Source: Fagopyrum homotropicum (Eukaryota > Streptophyta > Magnoliopsida > Caryophyllales > Polygonaceae). Taken from it: a DNA stretch of 64,000 nucleotides. The notes below the pieces were generated by a model. That model did no database searches and was not told the origin of the DNA. It saw only the letters and a program-made list of their open reading frames with translations. A program made the translations under genes and the position numbers. Location: assembly GCA_033239125.1 (NCBI GenBank), contig BSWB01000001.1:115872916-115936915 (forward strand). Direction: 5' to 3'. Positions 1 to 11,714 of the stretch are shown here, piece after piece; within the stretch, counting starts at the first letter, position 1, and each line of letters opens with the position of its first letter.

Positions 1-2161
1 AAGGAAATAATGTTCAACTGTAAAACCCACAAATGCAAAAACTGCAAAACATCCTAAAGTACGACACCCCGGCTGACCACTACCATCTGGATCACTCGGC
101 ATCTGCTCTAACCTGTGTCAAATCTAAACAACATATCAACAGTTAGCTAACTATCCAAATATAAACAAAATGATAATAGCACAAACACAAGCAGAAATAA
201 AAATAAACAAACATCATGCTGGCATTCAACCAATTATTATCTATTATTTAAGTGATTCACATTATTCAATTTAAGTTGTGGCACGAGAACTATTATTAGT
301 TCTCGCCTCCGTTCCTTATCCAACTGGTGTAGGTCTAGCTGACTTCCTTTGGTAGCATCACTACAAACCATGTGTGGACTAGTCCCGAAAGAAACCCCCA
401 GCGCCCCGCGAGCTACTGAGCGGAATGCCACCGCCCGTTACTCTTAGGCCAAAATATAGGTCGGTAATTATATATCACAACCTATCTCTCTAACATGTCA
501 ATCACACACCACCATCATCATTTATACTCATATTTAGTAGTCCGCTAAGTAAGCCCAAAGGACTTACCTGTTATAACGCTCAACTCTTTATAAACCACTC
601 GCTCTGTAAACTGTAACCACTCAGTTGTCTGTCAAAGGCGATAAGTGTATTAGCACACTTTTACGTAGATAGAAGTCTAAAACTTCTAAGATCAAATAAA
701 GTATTAAAACGTACTAGTTACAGTATTAGTTTTAGGGTAAAATGACCATTTTACCCTTGGTTCCGATTTTCTCGAAAACCTTAAATTTCATGTCTAAACT
801 CCTATTGGAGGTTCTAAAAATATATTCTCACTCCTAGAATTTTATTTGGTTCCAAACTGACATTTTTCCTATGTTTCTATTTTCCGGAAGAATCGAAAAG
901 GTTTAACTTCGGCTCTAAATATAAAATTCTTAACAACTTGAAAAATTTCCGAATTAAATCTCTAGATCATCTATGAGGTTCTATCTAACCTTAGAAGAAA
1001 GAATTTCTCCAAACTGTTCAGCCGATATTTTTATAATAATTCACAAAGTCGGTTCCTTCACTCTAATATCCTATACTTAGCCAAAATTCAAGTTTACCAA
1101 AACTGCTCAACTACCTAACTTCGTGAGCTCATAACTTTCAATCCGACCGTTCATTTCTCCCCAAATTTTAATATGCTAAACTACATATATCCGTCTACAA
1201 CATATCCAAAATTCAACGGTGGATCTTTATCCAAACGTTTTATAATTGATCGACAAGATGGGCTGTTGGTAACCTAAAAGCTGAAGGAAATAAAATGAAT
1301 TACAGCAGCCCTCTTATTTCTGTTTTTTCATCCTTACTGCAGTCCTTTGTTCCTATCCTTCGGTCTATATACTCAGCAGCTACACAAGGTCAACCTAACC
1401 TATGTTCAAGTCCGACTACAGTAGTTCATCATTCTAGCATTACGGAAACAGTACACATACATAAGATTATATACTAACTTCTAGAGGCAAGGATAGGGAC
1501 TGCAGAAAGACTCACCTCTTCAACCTCCACTGGCTGAGGCGTCTTCTACTACTACACGGATTGGCCAACTCCTTCTAGCCTTGCTACTGTCACGGAGTGG
1601 TCGAGATGGAGTTGTCATCGCAGGTATTCATGAACGACTAATTAAAGAGGTGAAGATGAATGGTAGATTAATCCTTACCGAAATATACAGAAGCTGCCCG
1701 AATTCAGTCCGATTCTAGAGAAGGTTGTTGCTCTACCGGTGGTACGATTGTGGAAGCCAACGTTCACAAGCAGGATCGAACAGAAGGGCGATGGTTGCTG
1801 ATGATTCTGGACGGCTGAGGAGAAGGAAGGTGAGCAGTTGTATCCCTTGATTTTAGGAAGCGTTTAAGGTAAAAGATCTTCTCTCTAATTAATTATGTAT
1901 AAGTGCTGAACGGTTTATTTCCTACAGCTTGTTGGGCTTCTCTCTTCACATCCGAATGGCTGGAGTAACGGGCTGGAGTTGGCGCTGCTGCTGGGCTGGA
2001 AAGCAACGCTACTGCTGCTGGGCTGGAGCGGACAAGGAAGCGGGCTGGAGCTGCTGAAGGCTGGCGCTGGACAGGGCATAAGTGGCTGCTTCTGGGCTGG
2101 ACGCATGAAGCAGCTGGGCGGCTGGGCTGAACGTGCTGCTGGCGCTGGGCTGTCAACAGCC

Positions 2162-2338
2162 TGTCTGGGCTTGTCACAGACTCGTCACAGCCTTGTCTGG
2201 CCTTGTCACAGACTCGTCACAGCCTTGTCTGGCCTTGTCACAGCTTCGTCACGGCCTTGTCTGGCCTTGTCACAGCTTCGTCACAGACTTGTCTGGACCT
2301 TGTCACAGCTTCGTCACAGACTTGTCCGGACCTTGTCA
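2162..2338. repeat. 32-bp tandem repeat in the LTR
   Basis: About five imperfect units of roughly 32 bp built on CCTTGTCACAG...CGTCACAG. The related LTRs at 35192 and 41518 have a different, shorter unit (CCTTGTCAACTGCTTGTCT) at the equivalent place, so this block evolves quickly by repeat turnover. Confidence 0.8.
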
Positions 2339-2361
2339 TATTCTAAAATAGGGCTAAACTT

Positions 2362-2503
2362 ATTATTTTATGTGAAGGTAAGCTACCTAAAATGATAAAT
2401 TTTATAAAGATCCTATCATTTTATGTGAAGGGGAAGCTACATAAAATGATAAACTTTTAAAGGATTCCATCATTTTATGTGAAGGAAATCTACATAAAAT
2501 GAT
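2362..2503. repeat. Three phased hairpin units in LTR U3
   Basis: Units at 2362-2396, 2415-2450 and 2469-2503. Each is an inverted repeat with arms ATCATTTTATGT and ACATAAAATGAT around an 11-12 nt loop, repeating every 53-54 bp. The first unit is slightly decayed. Equivalent arrays occur in every LTR of this family in the window. Confidence 0.9.
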
Positions 2504-2834
2504 AAATTTTATAATAATGTGTCTAACTAAGTAAACGGATATGGATCAACTGATCGAGATCTATTTTATAACGGAAATAGACGGAATAAAAATTCCGGAT
2601 TTTACAACATATATGTTAAAACACAGTGAACAATGAAAAATCATTCAACTACTGTAAACAACATAAAACACACTCTTCAATAGAAAATTACTAAAAACTC
2701 GATAAAAAAAAACATTATGAAAATCAAATACTGTATTACTTTCAACAAAATTAAAAAGATTCAACAAAAATAGAAACCTAATTATATATCAAATATGAAC
2801 AATATGTAATATAACAACTTCAAACCCTCATTTA

Positions 2835-3015
2835 GTGCCCGTTTGGTTGGAGCGGTAGAATGGAAACGGAATGGAATCGAATAAGGGTTGAGAAAGGAAA
2901 TGGAATTGATGAGATTACTTTTATGTGTTAAAAACCTCTAACCAAACATAGTTTTTTTATTGATTTGGAATCATTCCGTTACCGGGAATGATTCCCGATG
3001 CTTCCAAACGAGCCC
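2835..3015. mobile_element. Tourist-like MITE
   Basis: A 181-bp non-coding element with imperfect terminal inverted repeats (GTGCCCGTTTGG on the left, GGGCTCGTTTGG read from the right). It is flanked by TTA at 2832-2834 and 3016-3018. A 3-bp TTA duplication with GTTTGG-containing ends is the pattern of PIF/Harbinger-derived Tourist MITEs. Confidence 0.75.
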
Positions 3016-3018
3016 TTA

Positions 3019-3691
3019 AAAGTTATTATACGATCAAATCTGATTTTTCCCCTTCTATTTTTTATGATGTGTTTGGACCAAAAGGATGAGATTGTTTTTT
3101 CTTTATTCTTGAATCGACTGAATGAGCTTGAAAGAAGTCAAAATTGTTGATATTGGAAGAAGTTAATGAGAGAAGTTAAAGAGAATTGAAAAAAATTTAA
3201 GTTTCTAAAAAAAAAAAAAAGAAAGAAGCGTTTTGAGGAAATTTTTGATAGAAAAAAATTACAATTTTAGATTGTATAATGATTAATTTGCAATATTAAA
3301 ACATTTGTATTTTTACAATCTCATGCTTTTAATGGTTACTTGAAAACTTTCTCCCTTATTTTATCCTTATAAGCAAAGTATGTCATCTATTTTTCTAGAA
3401 AGAAAAATTTTCGCATTAGATAAGTTTATGTTTATCACATTACCCGATATATTTACATAAATAATTTTAAAAAATAATTAAAATAGCTGGATATGAACAT
3501 CTCAAGGGTTTTTGGTTGCACCCAATCAAACAACATCATTATCGTGTTAGACCAAATTTGCCCTACCATCTTTACAGTTGGTGTCAACCCAAAGATTATA
3601 TATTATATTATGTCATATCATATTATAAGTACCAAATCATATTATAAGTACCAAGGACCCACCAATGAGATATATTTAATATTGAAATTAT

Positions 3692-3750
<59 letters not shown>

Positions 3751-4230
3751 GTAATATATGTATTTTCAGGTTAATATATGTACAATATTATATAATTTTT
3801 AAGATTATTTAAATTATAATATGTAGTATGAAAATATAATTTTACAAAATAGTTACGTAATATTGAAAGGTTATATATTTATATGAACTACGTTTAGAAA
3901 TTCCAACATAAAACTCTAATGAAATTTTAGTTTTAATTAATAATATAAAAATAAAATAAGGTCATACAATAGACTTGTAGCTTTTACGTACCACCAATGA
4001 GGTGACCTAACCGTGTACTCTTACTGGTTGTTGTTAGTCTTGTTCTAGGTAAAAAAAATGTTGGTCTAATTTGATTAATAGGCTTTTTTTAGTTTAATAA
4101 TTAGACTTTTTGATTTTTTAATTAAGTAAATATAGCGCTCCCTCTTATTTTTTACCCTCAGCCCTAATTGTTTTCTCCTTGAAAAACCTTCATGATCTAT
4201 TTATATACTCATGTTTGTTAACTGTTATAG
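3019..4230. other. AT-rich host DNA with a TA microsatellite
   Basis: No gene recognised. It contains an A-tract near 3208-3222 and an uninterrupted TA repeat at about 3694-3745. The last ~20 bases before 4231 (TTAACTGTTATAG) look like an intron 3' splice site leading into the DUF4336 fragment. Confidence 0.6.
3694..3745. repeat. (TA)n microsatellite
   Basis: About 26 uninterrupted TA units. Confidence 0.95.
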
Positions 4231-4469
4231 GTGAGAGATTGGATCAATCGAATTGCAAGAGACTGGAGGTTCCAGCGAATAATCCCTGCTCACTTTGCAG
4301 CACCCATAAATGCAAGCAGATCAGAATTCCTAGCAGCATTCGGGTTCCTAGACGAGCTCTTGGGCGAGCGCAATGCAACCTTGCCATCTCTTTCCCTTTT
4401 GTTTGCATCAATAAGTTTTTAGTCTCAGTTGGATCAGTAAAGAAGACTGTATTGGGTCAAAAAAGATGA
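4231..4469 (+). pseudogene. Fragment of a DUF4336-type host gene (3' end)
   Basis: The only recognisable host-gene sequence. From 4231 the frame reads VRDWINRIARDWRFQRIIPA and continues through HFAAPI and FLAAFGFLDELLGER to about 4415. A second frame then gives KFLVSVGSVKKTVLGQKR and a stop at 4467-4469. Both blocks match what I remember of the C-terminus of plant DUF4336 proteins (uncharacterised, usually plastid-predicted), where they are joined by roughly 20 further residues absent here. It therefore looks like a last-exon fragment with an internal deletion and frame change. An AG acceptor lies just before 4231. Upstream exons are not seen. It could instead be the real 3' end of a diverged gene whose other exons are to the left, but no other coding block is visible there. 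Confidence 0.6.
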
Positions 4470-4944
4470 CAAAAGTAATGTAAAATTACACTTGAATGAC
4501 ATTAAATTAGTATATGCATAAATAGCGTATAGTACTATTGTCATAGGTGTAAAAACAACATATGTATACATGTTGGGTATTGTATTTTCAGTTGTAGAAC
4601 TGTATTATACCGTGGAAAAGAAATGATATTCATTTGCACAAATCTGAAATCAAATGTATGGGAGCAAAAATCTATCACTATTTGGTATTTACATTTTGTA
4701 ACCTACATTTTTTTCAAATAAAAAGAGCTTATAAATGCGTGATTGAAGTCATCTTTACTCTTGATTATTATACACAACAAAACAAAACAAAACAAGCTTT
4801 TTGAGAGTTTTATGAAAAGCGAAAATATATAGAGTAATTCGTGTTGGATAGATTTGTATATGAATTTACCGTCATAAAATTTAAACATTAAAAATAGTCA
4901 CATGTGTTGTTGCACGAAGATCTTGAGGATGTTTCTCAAAACAA
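4470..4944. other. Unannotated AT-rich DNA
   Basis: Nothing recognised apart from a short AAAAC repeat near 4778-4795. Confidence 0.5.
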
Positions 4945-5275
4945 TATCTTCTGGTATGAATTGTTGTACCAAATTTTCATACAAGAAAATTCTGGTATGA
5001 GTTTTCTTGTATGAAAATAATGCTACAAAAATTCTGGTATGAGTTTTCTGGTACTAAATTCATGCTAGAAAATTCTGGTATGAGTTTTCTAGCATGAATT
5101 TCATACTAGAAAACTCATACCAGAAAATTCTGGTATGAGTTTTCTGGTATGAAATTTATGCTAAAAAATTTTGGTATGAGTTTTCTAGCATGAATTTTGA
5201 TACTAGAAAAGTCATACCAAAATTTTCTGGTATGAAAAATTCTGATATGAAAAAATTCTAGTATGAAATTTTTTT
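4945..5275. repeat. Direct and inverted repeat cluster, TTCTGGTATGAGTTTTCT
   Basis: About ten copies in both orientations of a unit near TTCTGGTATGAGTTTTCT, alternating with ...TAGCATGAA. The core at 5108-5145 is a perfect inverted repeat with 18-bp arms and a 2-nt spacer, so the region can form strong hairpins. No coding potential. It could be a foldback element or a locally amplified palindrome. Confidence 0.85.
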
Positions 5276-5722
5276 TGGTATTGGCATTACAAAAAATAAA
5301 AAAAAAAGGAAAAATATAATAAAATAAAATAAAAACAAATTCAGTAATTAAGAATTAAAACTTACACTTACATAATACTAAAAAACATCTATTATTCTTT
5401 TTTTATTAAAATAGAGGGTTAATTATTTTTACCTACCATTAAATGAAAGTGGTAAAAAATTATGGGATATACTTACTAAACACAAAACTAAAAAAGACCT
5501 AGTAGGCCAAAATCTTTCAAAAATGTTTGTTTTCCTAAAATCACTAGAACGATCATCTTCAAATAATTGCCATTTTTATTCAATTCTATTTATTATATAA
5601 AAAAAATCCAACTCATATGTAAGATTGGAATCCATAACTCCATCATATAATAACTCAAGAAACAAAATATTGAGATATCTAAAATTAACCTTTGTTAAAG
5701 TTTATATTTCATGTTATATGAT
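5276..5722. other. AT-rich host DNA
   Basis: A/T-rich sequence with homopolymer A runs; no gene or element ends seen. Confidence 0.5.
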
Positions 5723-5731
5723 TATATTTAT

Positions 5732-6319
5732 GGGTAACTGTCCAGGTACGGTTCATTTATTAGGGTAGGGGCGTGCGGCTGAACGTAGAGCTGACACGTG
5801 TCCCAATTTTTTTTTTTTCCAAAAACGAATGAATTTTTTTTTTAACTACCATGTTATAATTTCTGCACTATTCTCTTATAAACTTTGAATTATTCCCATA
5901 TAATTCATGAACTATTACTTTTTAATATATTATATCGAATTATTATAAATTAATCGTTAATATGTTATGAAATATTCAATTGTAATTCATGAACTATCAT
6001 TTTATGTGTTATGCAATATCCTTTATAAATTTTGCACTATGAACTATTCTATTATAATTCATGAACTATCCTTTTATAAGTTATGAACTATCCTTAATAA
6101 GTTTTGAACTATTAGTTTCACTCCTTTATAATTTTTGCACTATGAACTATTCTATTATAATTCATGAACTATCCTTTTATAAGTTATGAACTATTCCGTA
6201 ATAAGTTTTGAACTATTACTTTCACTCGTTTTTGAAAAAAAAAATTTGGGAACACGTGTCAACTCTACGTTCAGCCGCACGGCCCTACCGGAATAATGTG
6301 CCTTACCTGAACAACACCC
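5732..6319. mobile_element. Mutator-type MITE with 9-bp target duplication
   Basis: A 588-bp non-coding element bounded by the 9-bp direct repeat TATATTTAT (5723-5731 and 6320-6328). Its terminal inverted repeats are about 90 bp, both containing the block GTGCGGCTGAACGTAGAG, a CACGTGT site and a long T or A tract. The interior has several tandem ~35-60 bp units around AATTCATGAACTATCCTTTT. A 9-bp duplication with long inverted ends is characteristic of Mutator-like elements. Confidence 0.88.
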
Positions 6320-6389
6320 TATATTTATGTGTGTGTTTTTAAAAAAATAGATTAGGTTGACCTACCTCCTAAAAGTAGTCCATTCTAAA

Positions 6390-6900
6390 GTATCTTTGTG
6401 GATGAGAACACAAAGTTTGGAATCATTAGAAAAGTTGGGGTTGGGTGTCGAGATTTCTAAACGGGTCAACCGACCAGCAACACAATTAATTATCTAAGAT
6501 ATGTCTATTATAAACTTCATTAAAGAAGTGAAGATCAAGTTTGAAGTCGGATATAATCTTCTTCACCTTCCACGGGCAACTCTAAAAACCTGGAAGTGTC
6601 ATGATGACACACAAATTGTCAGCGTCGATTTCAATCTTTTTTATTTGCAATTTGACATAAATTAAACTAGAATATTGACAAGACTATTACATTGTTTTAT
6701 CATTTTTATAACTTTTGTTGTAGACAACATCAACATCAATTATTTTGTGTTTTTGTTGTTGTTGACAACTCAACAACCATTGTTTAATGGTTTATTATGT
6801 TATTGACAACACCTAACACAACTTAATAATATTTTTTGTGTTGATGACAATAATCTTATTTCTAGAGAACCAAATACCCCACCAAATAGTGGCAATGCAT
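6390..6900 (-). pseudogene. LINE RNase H-domain relic
   Basis: Minus-strand remnants of the C-terminal region of a plant L1-type non-LTR retrotransposon (RVT_3-like RNase H). At about 6895-6850 it reads IATIWWGIWFSRNK, the tryptophan-rich linker before the RNase H domain. At about 6640-6600 it reads IEIDADNLCVI. At about 6495-6430 it reads NCVAGRLTRLEI, matching the usual FREVN-CVAD-LA segment. Parts between are missing and frames change, so it is dead. A related relic lies at 30300-30993. Confidence 0.6.
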
Positions 6901-8013
6901 GTGAACTTTTTTTTTATCCAATTTTAACATTTTAATTTCCTGGAAAATGTCATTTATTTTTTATATTCTCATGTTTGATGTTATTAATTATATCCGATAT
7001 TATTTTGTCAATTTTATTAATGATTTGTTGTAAAAGGACAATCCAGAAGTAAATGATATAAGTCCTCAAATTGATGGTTACACAATTCACAATTTCTAGT
7101 AATTGTGAATTTTGTTTCGTCAAGTTCCGCTTTTGTTGGTAATCTGTTTTTTGAGATTTTCACAAGAAGTTCTTTATTTTAGGTCGTGTGTTAAGTTTTT
7201 AAATTCATCCGCAACATTGATAAGAGTGAAGCACTTATCCTCCATTAACAATAGAAGGAGTAACCCCAATACTTATATGTTAGGTTCGATATTTTCATAT
7301 TGTCAATAAATGTAGGAGATGCACGTAAAGTGAACCTTAAACACAAGCTTTCGGGGTTCAATCCTAAAACCAATTGGTAATAGGAGGACTAGCCCTAATA
7401 CTTATATGTTAGGTTCAGTATTTTAATATTGTCGATGTGGGACAATATTCCACACATCTTAACAGTTACACCACCAATAGAATCTATCTTATATATCATT
7501 TTTCGACGTAACTGTTTGCTTAATTTTCTCGAACATATCCGGACTAATAGAATTTTGGAGCTCGTTGTTGATTTTACTAATATATCATTCCATAAAACTG
7601 TTTATATAATGATTTACTTTAGTGCTGGTATTTATTTGATTCATGTGTTGAACCAGTTTTATAAGTAGTGATGTGATAACCTAATTATCATGCCAAAAAT
7701 TAATTGTTTTCCATTCTCGACCTACCAGAATAAATCATTACTTAAAGTTGGATTTAAGTTTCATTAGGTTAATCCGTTGTCATGATGTTCACTCTTTCTT
7801 TTGGTAATGAAGTATGTCAATATTTTTCATCCATTTTTCTTTTACAACTTTTACCCACATGTTGTGTGGGTCTGCCTAAATTTATCACAAAGGCTTCATT
7901 TGTAAGGATTTGTTCACGATGTTAGATATCTCAAACTAGACCACCATATCATATTATACGTGTATAACACAATATCATAATATATGCGTATAAGTCCTGT
8001 CCGATAACCCTAA
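6901..8013. other. Unannotated DNA with a duplicated ~55-bp unit
   Basis: Two copies of a unit containing AATACTTATATGTTAGGTTC lie at about 7250-7304 and 7378-7432; the second is followed by GTCGATGTGGGACAATATTCC. This resembles a common dispersed plant intergenic repeat that I cannot name. The rest has no recognised gene; short open frames (for example 7429-7668) lack similarity I can identify. Confidence 0.5.
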
Positions 8014-8022
8014 TAATCATTA

Positions 8023-9308
8023 GAGAAAATTGTCTAAACAGTACCCCATCTTTTGGGCCGACTAAACTTTAGTACCCCGTCATTTTAACTATCAGAACGG
8101 TACCTCATCTACTGACCCCAACCAAAGATTTGTACCTCGATCACTGTTCATCCGTTAAACCATCTGAACGGTATTAAAGATTAGGGGCAAAATTGTTCAT
8201 GTACTATTTCATTTTTAATTTCCTTTTCTGATGGCCTTCTTTGATGAGTATCCATGGCTTCTCTCACCACGTGAATTGTTGCTTCATTTATTCTTTTTCA
8301 ATATTCTTTATTTTATTTCTCAAATAAACCTAATCTTCGTTGCTCTCTTCTCTCAGCTTTCACCTACTCTATACGCCTCTCTTCTTCTTCTCAAATTCTC
8401 AACTTTCGGCTTGAGGATGAAGGTCAACTGAAGATGAAGGAGAGGGATCTACAAAAATTCAATGCCATGTTTGGGTGTTCGGGTGATGAATATTTGGCTT
8501 GTAGGCTTGATAGGGTTTATTGATTTTGAGATGCTTTTTCTGGTGTCGATGTACTTCTCCTTTCCGAAATGACAAGGAGGTCCTAGGAAGTAAATCGACT
8601 CGAGGAAGCATGTGTGGGTCTCGAATTTGCTGGAATCAAACTCTGATTTTTGTGTGAGGTCATTTCTTGCCAAATCTGTTGCAATTTAGGTCATGGGAGT
8701 TTGCTGAATCAAACTTTGAATTAGGGTCCGTTAGATAAGTGCCTGAGCGCTTGGAGATAGTGCAGGTTGTCAAGCTTTCTTTCTCGTCTTCTTCGTTGCT
8801 AGATCAGTGCCTGAGAACTTGGAGTTTGCTGAAATCCCGTAATCGAAGAAGAGATACAGAGAAGACCTCGAAATTTCAAATCCCATAATCCCGTAATCGA
8901 AGAAGAAAATTGAAATCCCGTAACCGAGGCCTTCTATGATGCATATTGATTTCAATTTCTACATTTAAAACCGGTTCACTATCTGCTAAGGAAATTGAAG
9001 AAGAGACACAAAGATCTGAGAGGCGATGGAATTAAGGAAAGAGAAAATTAGGGTTTGAGAATAAAATTTGGGATCTTGCGAAAAAGGAAAAATTAATTTA
9101 AAAAATGGAACAATACATTATCTAAGGTAATATGACAGTTTTGCCCCTCACAGTTTATGCCGTTTTTTGAAATTAACGGATGAATAGTAACGTATATACT
9201 AATCTTTTGTCGGGGTCAGTAGATGAGCAACCGTTCTGATAGTTAAAATGATGAGGTACTAAAGTTTAGTCAGCCTAAAAGATGGGGTACTGTTTAGACA
9301 ATTTTCTC
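8023..9308. mobile_element. Mutator-like element, possible Pack-MULE
   Basis: A 1286-bp element flanked by the 9-bp direct repeat TAATCATTA (8014-8022 and 9309-9317). Terminal inverted repeats start GAGAAAATTGTC and extend about 100-130 bp with a few mismatches. They contain AACAGTACCCCATCTTTT and AACTATCAGAACGG. No transposase is encoded. The roughly 1-kb interior (8220-9100) is less AT-rich and looks like captured gene or 5'-UTR sequence, with pyrimidine-rich stretches, a repeated AATCCCGTAATCGAAGAAG segment and short open frames on both strands. The donor gene is not recognised. Confidence 0.85.
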
Positions 9309-9317
9309 TAATCATTA

Positions 9318-10579
9318 AGGAAACCTTTTATAAAAATGAAACCAAAAGGTCAAATTTGTACAAGAACAACTCCTATTAATGTGTTATGACCGATGTGAGC
9401 TTTTTTTTTTTCTAAAGGAAGCAATATAAATTCATGTGTAATATCCAAAGCATACTTATGATGGTAAAACATGTAAGAACGATTGTCTTCCACGATTTTA
9501 GGGTTAACATGGTGTGAAAATGCGGTAGCTTATTCTAAAGAGGAGAAAAATGTTTTACATACAAATTGTCAAAGAATAAAGTGATTGTTGTTGAAGAATT
9601 TGCCATTATATATCATTGAATTTGTTTGTATTAACTCTCCTCAATTAAAGTCTGGTGTACGCCGAATGGTTGGGTTGCCGTCTGAATTTCGTAGAACGAT
9701 TCCCAACCCCATATTGACATCCTCACTGATAGATATGCATCAATGTTGACCTTAATCATTTCTCGTTCATGTGGCTCCCAACTACACAAGATTGTTTATT
9801 ATAAGAAAGATCAAAACTGGAAAATGTGGCTACCAATTTTTCGAGATTATGGCATCCCCCTCAGGTTATGTTTCTACCTACATGATCTTGATTATATATA
9901 GAACCGTCAAGGTTTAAGTATTTTTTCAAATCTAGGTGTCGGACTGATTAGGAATCTATCATTAGCAGGATGCTTAAATGGCTGATCCCTTTTATAATCT
10001 TGTTGTCAAGGGCTTGTGTGAAGAATGGCTTGAGAATGCTAAGAAATATTTACACTCTCCATAATTTATACCATCCAGGGCTTGTATGAAGAATGGCCTC
10101 TAGTTTTTTGAGGTCGACCCAAACATTGCATCTTGATCAAATTCCTTTTAGCTACACAAGGATGGGTGGTAATGAACGAAAACACACTAGTGCATGGTTA
10201 CAAACATTTTCAAAGGGGATGACGCCAATAGTATTCTTGCCATGCCTTATAGTAATAGATGACCTCAGGATATACGAGTTGGGTGGTCTACTTCAATTCT
10301 GTTATATTAATTTGGTGATTCATAATATTAGAAAAGAATAATTAAAATATCAACTTTTAATGACATTAAAATATTTTAGGTAATCATTGATTTTACCTTA
10401 TCTTCTATTATCCTTCCTTATGTTTGTAATTGTAATTCCCTGTGTATAGGGTGAATGATATATAGTAATAGGTGGTCATCTCCCACCATTCGAGGTGTAT
10501 CGAACCCTAAAATTATCAATTCATCTTTGTTATAATAATAAACTTTTGTTATATTAATTTCACTTTCACAAGTGGAATT
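9318..10579 (-). pseudogene. Host DNA with a small LINE RNase H relic
   Basis: Minus strand at about 9790-9655 reads EMIKVNIDAYLS and, after a one-base shift, GLGIVLRNSDGN. These are the start and first-strand motifs of an RVT_3-type RNase H domain of a plant LINE. The remainder has a short direct repeat (AGGGCTTGTATGAAGAATGGC and variant near 10010 and 10078) and no other recognised content. The open frame at 10093-10341 has no family I can name. Confidence 0.45.
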
Positions 10580-11714
10580 ATGGCAGGATTTTCATTTGCA
10601 CATGACTTATCTAAAACCTTGTAGGTGAGCAGGTATGTTCCCTTTTAGAACTTAATGGATCTTCATCACTCTCTGCGTCTTGGTGGGTGGTTTGTGTAGT
10701 TCCTTCTTCTTGCTCAGATCCTGACTCGTATTGATCTATGTCATTGATTACCAATGTCAGTTTGTTGGGGCAATCTCTCATCATGTGTCTCTTTCTTTGA
10801 CATTTAAAATAAGTAAAGTCCCTAGCTCTAGTACGGTTAGAAGGATTACTTCCATGAGGTGCTGGTGTGGGGTTGGAGGCGTTGCGGCTGTTCGACTCCC
10901 TGATAACGTACGGGTTTCGCGGTTGGCTGGTGTGGAATCCTTACTTTGATTGCTCCTCCATGTCGGTGTGGTTCGGCGGTCTTGGTTCCTAACCTTTATC
11001 TTCCTTTCGACTCAAATTTCTAAATGAAGCAAATCAATCATGTTGGAGTAGCCGTACAAGTCGACCTCGCTTGCCAATGAAGGATGCAATCCTTAGGTAC
11101 CGGGCCTGGTGGATTCTTCCTCCTCATATACGTCAACTCGGACCATTTTCATTTCCATGGCGCTATATGCTTCTTCAGTGCTCAATGTTCCTTGCTTTAG
11201 TGTTCTTTAACCTTTGTCGTAGTTCCCTCCCATGATGGGGTGGAACTAAACGTGCTCTCATGACTGTCTTCATGTGGTCCCACGTGGTGATGTCCACATC
11301 TACACACCGTCTTCTCTCCTTCACGAGGTTTGTCCACCAATTTTAAAGCATAGTTAATAAATCTGAGTGTAGGATGTTGTACCTTTCTTCCTTCAAGGAC
11401 ATGGTGACAACTCCAACTTTGTTCTACTTTATCTTCCCAAGCGAAGTAGATATCGGCGTCACATTTTTCCTCGAACGGAGGAATCTTAAGTTTGTACTTT
11501 GAAAAATTTTTTGTTTCCTGGCCTTGTTCTCGTGGAGCCTCCTCAGCTTTATCCTCAAAGTTGAGGGATCATTCGATATTCCTTCGGGGCTGCATCAAAA
11601 AGGGTGGACGGGGCCGTGGTGGATATCCTTGGACCTCGTTAACTTCCCTATTTGGGGGTAGCTATTCTGGTACCCGGGCTTCGATATGTGACAAGCGTAA
11701 AATGCGATGGTCGT
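10580..11714 (-). pseudogene. Degraded chromovirus gag relic (Ty3/gypsy)
   Basis: Read on the minus strand this is a decayed gag. Near 11490-11400 it has YKLKIPPF, YFAWEDKVEQ and CHHVLEGRK, the start of the Retrotrans_gag domain. Near 11320-11180, in another frame, it has ITTWDHMKTVMRARLVPPHH and GRELRQRLKN. Near 10815-10773 is a zinc knuckle KCQRKRHMMRDCPNK whose first cysteine has become tyrosine. An acidic spacer (YESGSEQEEG near 10720) follows, as is usual before the protease. Frame changes and stops make it non-functional. The LTR beginning at 11715 interrupts its 5' side, so it predates that insertion. The clade within chromoviruses is uncertain. Confidence 0.65.

Larger units (their letters stand above)
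1..2606 (-). mobile_element. Partial long LTR of a Tekay-related gypsy/LARD family
   Basis: Reverse-oriented LTR whose 5' edge is at 2606 (TGTAAAATCC read on the minus strand). Its other end lies beyond base 1. Comparison with the complete LTR at 35192-38149 suggests about 230-240 bp are missing. Shared landmarks in the same order are a CCGGCTGACC segment near 70, a block around AAAATGACCATTTTACCC near 740, a GCTGG-rich stretch, a tandem repeat and then U3 hairpins. No coding capacity is visible. It may be a solo LTR or part of a longer element; the window does not show which. Confidence 0.8.

Noticed and set aside
1893..2395. Overlapping open frames on both strands, rich in Gly/Leu/Ser/Pro
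   Set aside because: By-products of the GC-rich GCTGG and CTTGTCACAG repeats inside a non-coding LTR; likewise the frames at 61768-62294, 37302-37529 and 43628-43855.
3493..3774. Open frame of 93 codons
   Set aside because: It owes its length to translation of the TA microsatellite (alternating Ile-Tyr) and has no other support.
10093..10341. Possible small host gene of 82 codons
   Set aside because: No recognisable domain, no splice or promoter context, in a region with LINE relics.
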